Below, one piece after another: positions 6,904 to 13,287 of a stretch of 13,992 nt of DNA; position 1 is the stretch's first letter, and each line of letters starts with the position of its first letter. The position numbers and the translations under genes are program-made. Origin of the DNA: JBECKQ01 sp040235375 (GTDB taxonomy: Bacteria > Planctomycetota > Phycisphaerae > UBA1845); NCBI GenBank assembly GCA_040235375.1, contig JBECKQ010000252.1:1-13992 (forward strand), read 5' to 3'. The notes beneath the pieces are model-generated. The model was not told where the DNA came from, made no database searches, and was given only the letters and a program-made list of their open reading frames with translations.

Positions 6904-8111
6904 AGTCGAACCTGTCCACATCAATGCAGTCGTGCACGTTTGCCCTGGCCGGTGCGGCCACTTTGGTGCTCGCCACCGGTTGCCAAGTGGCCCCGAAGAT
7001 CAGCACGCCGGTGCGTGCCATCTGGGTCACGCGCTACGACTACAAGACGCCGGACGACGTCAGCAACATCATCGCCAACTGCGACGACGCCGGTTTCAAC
7101 ACGGTCCTCTTCCAGGTTCGCGGCAACGGGACGGCTTTCTACAACTCTGACATCGAACCCTGGGCCGACGAACTGGGCGGAAGGGACCCTGGTTTCGATC
7201 CGCTCGAGGTCGCGGTGCGCGAGGCGCACAACCGCGGCGTCAGCCTTCAAGCGTGGGTGAACGTCATGCCCGCATGGCGCGGCACGAAGCCGCCGGAGAA
7301 TCCCGACCAGCTCTACAACAAGCATCCCGACTGGTTCTGGTACGACCAGAACGGCGATCGGCAGGCGCTTTCGTCGTTCTATGTCAGCCTGAATCCGGCG
7401 CTGCCGGAAGTGCGCGAATACCTGGTGAGCGTATTTCGGGAAATCGTGAGAAACTACGACGTCGATGGGCTTCATCTCGACTACATCCGTTTCCCCAACG
7501 AGCCGCCGGCCACGCCGAGAGGTTCCGGCCTCGACTACCCGCGGGACGAGCGGACGCTAAAGCTCTACCGGGCGGAGACGGGCCTGGCCCCGGACGATGA
7601 TCCGGATGCCTGGAACCAGTGGCGGACCGAGCAGGTTACGCAACTCGTCGCCGACATTCACCAGATGATGCGCCGCACGCGACCGCGCGCCGTGCTCTCC
7701 ACCGCGGCGAGCGTCAGGCCGGAAAGTGCCACGCGGGCGCACTTTCAGGATTGCCGCGGTTGGATCGATCGCGACCTCGTGGACATGGTCTTCCTGATGA
7801 ACTACACGGACAGCCCGGATACGTTCCGCGAGCGGCTGGAGCCGTGGCTGCCGTATACGTCGCAGACGGTTATTGTTCCCGGACTCTGGTTCGGCCGGCA
7901 ACCGGTCGACAAGGGGATTCAAGCAGTCCAGGAGCAGATCGATATCGCCAGGGAATTGACCGGTAACTTCTGTATTTTCTCTTATTCCTCTTTGTTCGAT
8001 TCGCGTGACGAAGGCGAAGTGTCACCGCGGTCGGCGCGGCACCACGAAGCCCGGCAGCGCCGTCGGGAAGTGCTGATTCCGTATATGCAAACGCTCGCGG
8101 GGAAAGAGTAG
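6900..8111 (+). CDS. Glycosyl-hydrolase-like 10 (GHL10/DUF187) lipoprotein, DigH/YngK type
   Basis: 403 residues. The start is GTG 6900, overlapping the symporter stop as GTGA, with AAGGAGGAG about 6 nt upstream; this is stronger than the later ATG at 6924. The N-terminus is hydrophobic and ends in LATGC (Cys28), a lipobox. A (beta/alpha)8-barrel of the GHL10 family follows: PVRAIWVTRYDY at the first strand, FNTVLFQVRGNG, RGVSLQAWVN, the family hallmark VDGLHLDYIRFP at 188-199 with conserved Asp194, then LVDMVFLMNYTD and TVIVPGLWFG. The C-terminal SYSSLFD is typical of the barrel end. E. coli DigH (YddW) of this family cleaves peptide-free glycan strands of peptidoglycan, so a wall-glycan hydrolase is the best-supported guess; other glycans cannot be excluded. 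Translational coupling to the symporter suggests cutting and uptake are matched. Confidence 0.92.
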   Translation: MKSNLSTSMQSCTFALAGAATLVLATGCQVAPKISTPVRAIWVTRYDYKTPDDVSNIIANCDDAGFNTVLFQVRGNGTAFYNSDIEPWADELGGRDPGFDPLEVAVREAHNRGVSLQAWVNVMPAWRGTKPPENPDQLYNKHPDWFWYDQNGDRQALSSFYVSLNPALPEVREYLVSVFREIVRNYDVDGLHLDYIRFPNEPPATPRGSGLDYPRDERTLKLYRAETGLAPDDDPDAWNQWRTEQVTQLVADIHQMMRRTRPRAVLSTAASVRPESATRAHFQDCRGWIDRDLVDMVFLMNYTDSPDTFRERLEPWLPYTSQTVIVPGLWFGRQPVDKGIQAVQEQIDIARELTGNFCIFSYSSLFDSRDEGEVSPRSARHHEARQRRREVLIPYMQTLAGKE

Positions 8112-8192
8112 CGTTCGGGCGTGCGCACTAAGCGCAGCCGGCCGGGCGGTAGGCGGCGTCATGGCTCCGCTTCGCTGCGCCAGATCGTGCAC

Positions 8193-8231
8193 TGCCCAAA
8201 ACGCGTGGCACAGTTGGTGCCTGTTTGGGCA
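8193..8231 (+). terminator. Two-part hairpin after the GHL10 lipoprotein gene
   Basis: TGCCCAAA (8193-8200) pairs with TTTGGGCA (8224-8231). Inside it GGCAC (8207-8211) pairs with GTGCC (8217-8221) around AGTTG, leaving unpaired 6 nt and 2 nt. It lies 81 bp past the stop at 8111. Only a weak T signal follows (TTGCATTGG), so it may be an imperfect terminator, or an operator for the next gene since it abuts the candidate -35 box. Confidence 0.4.
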
Positions 8232-8261
8232 TTGCATTGGGGCTCGGCGCGGTGTTAAACT
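8232..8261 (+). promoter_or_regulatory. Candidate promoter of the amidase gene
   Basis: TTGCAT (8232-8237) and TAAACT (8256-8261) are separated by 18 bp, each four of six matches to consensus. The -10 hexamer and spacing are the same as in the candidate PEP-CTERM promoter. This would give a leader of about 95 nt before ATG 8365. It makes the amidase a separate transcription unit from the symporter operon, consistent with the 253-bp gap. Confidence 0.3.
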
Positions 8262-8364
8262 GGTGACACGGACACCGTTGCCCCGAGTTGGCGTTCGGGG
8301 GTGGTTCGCGGGGCACGGTCACGCCACAGTCGGGGTTCAGCGGGGGACTCAGGAGAGCCAAAGC

Positions 8365-11361
8365 ATGGCTAAGCGACAGGAAGATAAACATTTGCGCGCC
8401 TGCGTCGCAGGGTTATGTAATCTTGCGACATGCTGTGTGTTCGCCGTGTCCGCGATGGCGGCAGACGTTCCTCAGCCGGTGACCGATGCGGCGACCGCCA
8501 TGCAACTCCCGACTGGGAAAGGCCATACGCTGCTGCCGTCCGGAACGACGGTCGAATCCGCGCGCTGGGACGGCGGGCTCCTCGAAATCGACCTGCTGGT
8601 TCCCCCGGAGGCGGCGCCGTGGTCGCTTTCGCCGGTGGACGTGGAGACGGTATCAATGGCACTGGCCGGACCGTTCATGCACGATCCGGACTTTGCGGGT
8701 ACGCGTGTGCGAGTTCGCTGCGGCCTGGTCGGCGAGTATCGACCCTTGGATGACTTTGCGTACCGGATACACCGTCCGTCATCGCTCGACAGCACGAACT
8801 CCGGCGTCGTCATCGATGACACGCCCACACAGACGATAGATTACCCGGCGCCCGCGTTGCGCGGTCCATACACGCAGGCGGACCGGCAGCCGACCGGCGC
8901 GCTTTCCGGCGTGACCATTTTTGCATCCTGCGGACACGGCTGGACCGCGGGCGACTCGTCATGGGTGCTTCAGCGGCCGTTGCTGCTGGACATGAACGAG
9001 GATCACGGCAACATCGATCAACTGAACTACTTCGTTAACTACGCGTTTAACGCAGGCGCGACGGTAGTGCCGTTCCGGCCGGTGGGCTGGCAGGACATCG
9101 AGATCGTCATCGACAACGCCGACCCGGAAGTGACCTACACCGGCTCGTGGAGCATCAACACGACGAGCAGCAAGTACTACGGCCACGACTCGAACGACCG
9201 ATATCGTTTTGCAAGCGTCAACGCGACGGAAACGGCAACGGCTCGTTTCACGCCGACCATCACCGTGAGCGACTTCTACCCCGTGTATTGCTTCGCGATT
9301 TCCAGCTCGAACCGCGCGCTGCAGACGTACCGGATCAGCCACAGCGGCGGCGTTTCCGAGGTTGCGGTCGACCACCGCATGGTCGGCAACGGCTGGGTGT
9401 GGCTCGGCGAGTATTACTTCGAGGCCGGCGGCGACAACTGGGTGGAGGTCTCCAACCAGTCGACGGACGGCTCGGTGGTGATCGCCGACGCCATTCGCTG
9501 GGGGTGCGGCATGGGCGATATCGTCCGGCCGGGCCCCGGCACGATCAGCGGCTATTCCCGCGACGAGGAGGCCCAGCGGTATTGGGCCCAGGGCACATTG
9601 GGCAACAACGCCACGGGCTTTACCGCCGCGGATATCTGGGATTCGTCAGACACCGACACGGACGACAACGTCACCGCCGGCGCACGGTGGGCGGCGGAGA
9701 TGAACGACCAGAGTTACAACGACGATCGCTGGCGCCGCGCGCACCTGGAATTCCACACCAACGCTTTCGATGGCAACGGACGAGGCTGCATCGCCCTGAT
9801 CTCCACGAGCTATCCCACGACCAATCAGGCGGCTTACGCCCAGTACATGTCCGACGAAGTCGATCGGGACCTGCTCATTCTGGACAGCACGTTCGAGCAT
9901 GAATGGTACGATCGGTCGAGCGCCACGCTCTCCGGCGGCTACGGAGCGATCAGCACGTACGCCAACGACGACGAGTTCGACGCGACGCTGATCGAACTCG
10001 CTTTCCACGACAACGAAACGGATGCGGAATTGCTGCGCGACGATCGCGTCCGGGCGGCGATGGCCCGGGCGTCCCTCCAGGGAATCATCAAGTTCCTGCA
10101 TTCGCTTCCGGGCAGCACGGTGCCACTGGCTTTTGCGCCGGACCCGCCGCGTAACGTGCGGGTGAGCGACGCCGGCGGCGGCGCCGTGACCATTGACTGG
10201 GACGCGCCGCTCAGCGACGAGGCACGTGGCGATCCCGCGACGGGCTACGTCGTCTACCAGTCGACCAACGGCCTGGGGTATGGCAGCCCGGTGGTGCTCG
10301 GCAACGTGCTTTCGACCACGATCTCCGACGTGCCCGCCAACGAGGCGCGGTATTTCCGCGTGGCGGCGACGAACGCCGGCGGCGAATCGATGCCGTCCGA
10401 GGCCCTCGTCGTTCGGCGGCCGGCCGAAGGAACGGCGAACGTGCTGATCGTCAGCGGGTTCGACCGCCTCCGCCGGCAGCAGAATCCGGTCGAAAATATC
10501 GGCGGAACGCCGACTGAACGGCAGATCTGGCGGCGCAGCAACTCGTTCGACTACGTCATCGAGCACGCCGAAGCGCTGGCGGCCGCGGGCTACGGCTTCG
10601 CATCGTGCGAGAACGAAGCGGTGCGCGACGGAGACGTGACGCTGGGCGATTATGCGTTCGTCGTGTGGATCTGCGGCGAGGAGAGCACGGAAGATTCGAC
10701 TTTCGAGCCGGGTGAGCGGACGGCGATCGAGGCGTTCCTCAATGCCGGCGGGGGCCTGTTCGTGTCCGGGGATGACATCGCCTACGACCTGTACAACCAG
10801 GGAGACGCGGCCGAGCAGACGTTCTACGAAGACTACTTCGGGGCCACGTTCGCCAACACGGACGCGGGCACGTACACCGCGCAGCCCGTGGCCGGGCGTA
10901 TCTTCGACGGGCTGGGTGCGTTAACGTTCGACGTGGCCGGCGGCGCGCCCTACGACGCCGATCATCCCGACCGAATCAACGCGGCCACCACCAGCAGCCA
11001 GGCGGCGATGACGTACGTCGGCGGGACAGGCGGCACGGCGGTGGTGCAGTTCGACAGCGGCGCGTTTCGCATGGTGAACATGGCGTTCCCGTTCGAGGCG
11101 ATCAACACGGCGGCGATGAGGAACGCGGTAATGCAGCGGGTGATGGACTACCTGGCGGAAGGTCCGCTGCCGTTCGACTACAACCACGATGGACATGTTA
11201 CGCTGTCCGACTATTCGACGTTCTATTTCTGTCTGAACAACTCGGGACCGAACAAGGCTTACACGGCCGATCTTTGCCGCATACACGATCCCGACGCGGA
11301 TCACGACGTGGACCTCGATGACTTCAGCCGGATGCAGGAGCTGGTGACGAGCAGTCCCTGA
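8365..11361 (+). CDS. Multidomain exported N-acetylmuramoyl-L-alanine amidase with nested golvesin-like domain, FN3, amidotransferase-like fold and dockerin-like tail
   Basis: 998 residues from ATG 8365, with AGGAG about 10 nt upstream and a signal peptide cleaved after AMA near 30-32; the frame extends to 8161 without signal character. The Amidase_3 zinc site is present in order but split: CGHGW (His191), NED (Glu212), LEFHTNA (His464) and IELAFHDN (catalytic Glu544). Between the second and third motifs, about 244-379, lies a beta-rich module (DIEIVIDNADPE, TGSW, YFEAGGDNWVEV, VIADAIRWG) resembling the golvesin/xanthan-lyase C-terminal domain. Then come an FN3 domain (592-685), a flavodoxin-like/class I glutamine-amidotransferase-like domain (about 689-930; NVLIVSGFDR, FVVWICGEES, GGGLFVSGDDIAYD), and a dockerin-like pair of EF-hand loops (933-998; DYNHDGHVTLSD, DPDADHDVDLDD). 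The reaction is expected to be release of stem peptides from MurNAc in peptidoglycan, outside the cell membrane. Similar proteins are often mis-annotated 'xanthan lyase'. Confidence 0.88.
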   Translation: MAKRQEDKHLRACVAGLCNLATCCVFAVSAMAADVPQPVTDAATAMQLPTGKGHTLLPSGTTVESARWDGGLLEIDLLVPPEAAPWSLSPVDVETVSMALAGPFMHDPDFAGTRVRVRCGLVGEYRPLDDFAYRIHRPSSLDSTNSGVVIDDTPTQTIDYPAPALRGPYTQADRQPTGALSGVTIFASCGHGWTAGDSSWVLQRPLLLDMNEDHGNIDQLNYFVNYAFNAGATVVPFRPVGWQDIEIVIDNADPEVTYTGSWSINTTSSKYYGHDSNDRYRFASVNATETATARFTPTITVSDFYPVYCFAISSSNRALQTYRISHSGGVSEVAVDHRMVGNGWVWLGEYYFEAGGDNWVEVSNQSTDGSVVIADAIRWGCGMGDIVRPGPGTISGYSRDEEAQRYWAQGTLGNNATGFTAADIWDSSDTDTDDNVTAGARWAAEMNDQSYNDDRWRRAHLEFHTNAFDGNGRGCIALISTSYPTTNQAAYAQYMSDEVDRDLLILDSTFEHEWYDRSSATLSGGYGAISTYANDDEFDATLIELAFHDNETDAELLRDDRVRAAMARASLQGIIKFLHSLPGSTVPLAFAPDPPRNVRVSDAGGGAVTIDWDAPLSDEARGDPATGYVVYQSTNGLGYGSPVVLGNVLSTTISDVPANEARYFRVAATNAGGESMPSEALVVRRPAEGTANVLIVSGFDRLRRQQNPVENIGGTPTERQIWRRSNSFDYVIEHAEALAAAGYGFASCENEAVRDGDVTLGDYAFVVWICGEESTEDSTFEPGERTAIEAFLNAGGGLFVSGDDIAYDLYNQGDAAEQTFYEDYFGATFANTDAGTYTAQPVAGRIFDGLGALTFDVAGGAPYDADHPDRINAATTSSQAAMTYVGGTGGTAVVQFDSGAFRMVNMAFPFEAINTAAMRNAVMQRVMDYLAEGPLPFDYNHDGHVTLSDYSTFYFCLNNSGPNKAYTADLCRIHDPDADHDVDLDDFSRMQELVTSSP

Positions 11362-11440
11362 TTGCGAGCGCCATGCGGAGCGGCGAGCCATGGGCACGGA
11401 TTGGTCCGCTTCGGCGGCTCTTGAATGCGGTTCGGCTGGC

Positions 11441-11477
11441 TGTGCCATCAGGGCGCTGCCTCGAGAGCAGTGGCACA
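11441..11477. terminator. Inverted repeat in the convergent gap, candidate bidirectional terminator
   Basis: TGTGCCA (11441-11447) and TGGCACA (11471-11477) are perfect complements, and CTGC/GCAG (11456-11459 and 11467-11470) pair inside around CTCGAGA. The element lies 80 bp past the amidase stop and 78 bp past the stop of the facing GHL10 gene, where a shared terminator would be expected. No T run follows in either direction. The remainder of 11362-11554 shows nothing else. Confidence 0.4.
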
Positions 11478-11554
11478 CATGATGACCCGTTGGCGTCAGG
11501 CGACCTTTCCCCAGCCCCTCCATGGAAGGGAGGACGGCACGTCGCGCTGCGGCA

Positions 11555-13258
11555 TCAGTTGGTGAAGGACTGCTGAAAGACCTGGGAGTCGAGAAGGTCC
11601 ACGTCGCCGTCAAGATCGAAGTCGAAAATGTCGCAGCCGGCGCCGATGGGACCGGCGTCGGGACCGGTCAGGCACGGTGCGAGCTGTTCGAAGTCTGCGA
11701 TATCCACGTCGGCATCGACGTCGTAGTCGCCGGGCAGCCAGGTGCCGAGCGCGAAGTTGACTTCGGTGAAGCCGGCCCGCTCGACGAGGACGTGCGGACG
11801 TTGCACTTCCGCGTAACCCGAGGCGACGGCGCGGAACGGCACGACAACGCCGTTGAGCCCGGGGTCAAAACTCGGCCGGTAGAAGTAGTAACCGTTGCCG
11901 TCGGTGTAGCAGATCGTAACGGCGCCGAGCCGGACGGTGGCGTTGTCGATCGGCTGGCCGGTGGCGCCGTCGGTCACGCGGCCGTAGACGAACCCCTTCG
12001 TGGCCGTGGCCGGATTGTGCCAGGGCATGTCGGGCGTCAGGGCGGTCGAAGTAAACCGGTTGTCCGCGACGTAGTTGTACCAGGCGGTGTCGGCCGACCA
12101 GGATTTGCTGTCGTCGCAGATGGTTTCGATGGATCGCGTACCGTAGTAGCTGTAGTTGACGGTGCCGTCGGCGCCGTTGTCGTAGGCGTAGTCGAGCTGG
12201 GTCACGCTGTTCGCGAAGCTGTTGAGGTAGTTCGCCTGGCCGCAGAAGACGTGCCGGCCGTAGCCCCACCCGACCGCTGCGTCGATCCAACTTCGATACC
12301 AGGCGGCCTCGCTGGAGCAATGCTCCTGCTTGTAGTTCATCGGGCAGGCGGCATCGAGCCAACCCACTTCCATCCAATGGCGCCAGTTCTGGAAGAGCTC
12401 GTATGCAAGCGAGTTGGAAAAATCACTGGGTGCCCCGCCGGTGGCGAGCAGTGCCGAGGTGAAGCGCAGCGGCTGGCGGGGATTCGAGGCAATGAGGTGC
12501 ACTTCCGGGAAGAGCCGCCGGACGAGCTCGTCGACCTCGCGGCGGCGAAAATCATCCCACGCAGCGTCGCCCGAGTAGGGAGGCGTGCCGACGTAGCCGG
12601 TAATGTCGCGGAAGCGCTGCAGCCCGGACTTGGAATAGAAGGCGCTGGCCGGATATCCGCCGTTCGTGCTGACGTAGCGGATGTAGTCGAGGTGAATCCC
12701 GTCGATGTCGTAGTTGGCCGCGAGCTCACGGGCGATCGACACGATGTAGTCCTGCACCTCGGGCGAACCGGGATCGAGGAAGTATTTCCCATCGATCGTA
12801 GCAGGGCCGCCGCCGGAGCTCTCTTCGGGAACCATGATCCACTGCGGTCTGGCGGCAAGGTAGCTGTTGCCGTTCGGCGACCAACTCGTGCTGACACGGT
12901 ATGGCACGATCCAGGCGTGAACCTCGATGCCCGCGGCGTGGGCCTGGAGGACGAGTTTCTGGAGCGGGTCTATGCCGCCACTGATATCGCTCGCCATCGG
13001 AACGATGCTCGAGGACCAGTAGGCGCCGTGTCCGGCGGCGCCGGTGTCCTGGTAGGCAAGCACCTCGGCTATGATGGCGTTGTATCTTCCAATCTGGGCG
13101 CGGGCAACCATGGTGTTGATCTCGACTGTGCTCTTGAAACCCTGGCTGAACGCATCGGCCCAGAAGGCGCGGAACTCGTCACCGGATACGGCGCCGACCG
13201 GCGTGAAGAGACCAAGGACGGCGGCCAGATATCCGGCGCGTCGGATTGCATTACTCAT
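11555..13258 (-). CDS. Secreted GHL10 (DUF187) family protein with carboxypeptidase-regulatory-like and dockerin-like domains
   Basis: 567 residues from ATG 13258, preceded by AGGGTGAG and opening a Sec signal peptide (MSNAIRRAGYLAAVLGLF...). A second ATG at 13291, in frame 11 codons upstream, overlaps the previous stop as ATGA and could be used instead. The GHL10 barrel shows EFRAFWADAF at the first strand, GIEVHAWIVPYR, the hallmark DGIHLDYIRY at 186-195, VHLIASN, LDAACPMNYKQ and HVFCGQANYL. From about 421 to 505 there is a carboxypeptidase-regulatory-like beta-sandwich (GFVYGRVTDGATGQPIDNATV, TDGNGYYFY). From 506 two EF-hand-type loops (GDYDVDADVDIADF and FDFDLDGDVDLLD) form a dockerin-like tail. 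Unlike the lipoprotein GHL10 at 6900, it has no lipobox and should be released or attached through its tail. A glycosidase acting on peptidoglycan-type glycan is inferred from family. It is the downstream member of a tandem pair. Confidence 0.9.
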   Translation of the reverse strand: MSNAIRRAGYLAAVLGLFTPVGAVSGDEFRAFWADAFSQGFKSTVEINTMVARAQIGRYNAIIAEVLAYQDTGAAGHGAYWSSSIVPMASDISGGIDPLQKLVLQAHAAGIEVHAWIVPYRVSTSWSPNGNSYLAARPQWIMVPEESSGGGPATIDGKYFLDPGSPEVQDYIVSIARELAANYDIDGIHLDYIRYVSTNGGYPASAFYSKSGLQRFRDITGYVGTPPYSGDAAWDDFRRREVDELVRRLFPEVHLIASNPRQPLRFTSALLATGGAPSDFSNSLAYELFQNWRHWMEVGWLDAACPMNYKQEHCSSEAAWYRSWIDAAVGWGYGRHVFCGQANYLNSFANSVTQLDYAYDNGADGTVNYSYYGTRSIETICDDSKSWSADTAWYNYVADNRFTSTALTPDMPWHNPATATKGFVYGRVTDGATGQPIDNATVRLGAVTICYTDGNGYYFYRPSFDPGLNGVVVPFRAVASGYAEVQRPHVLVERAGFTEVNFALGTWLPGDYDVDADVDIADFEQLAPCLTGPDAGPIGAGCDIFDFDLDGDVDLLDSQVFQQSFTN

Positions 13259-13287
13259 CGCGTTTCTCACCCTGTGACCGGCGGAGG

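Noticed and set aside
8161..8364. Extended N-terminus of the amidase from 8161
   Set aside because: It would place the signal peptide about 70 residues inside the chain and translate the two-part hairpin and promoter candidate; 8365 has its own AGGAG.
8365..11361. Xanthan lyase
   Set aside because: The resemblance is limited to the nested golvesin-like module; the complete set of amidase zinc and catalytic residues gives the better functional call.
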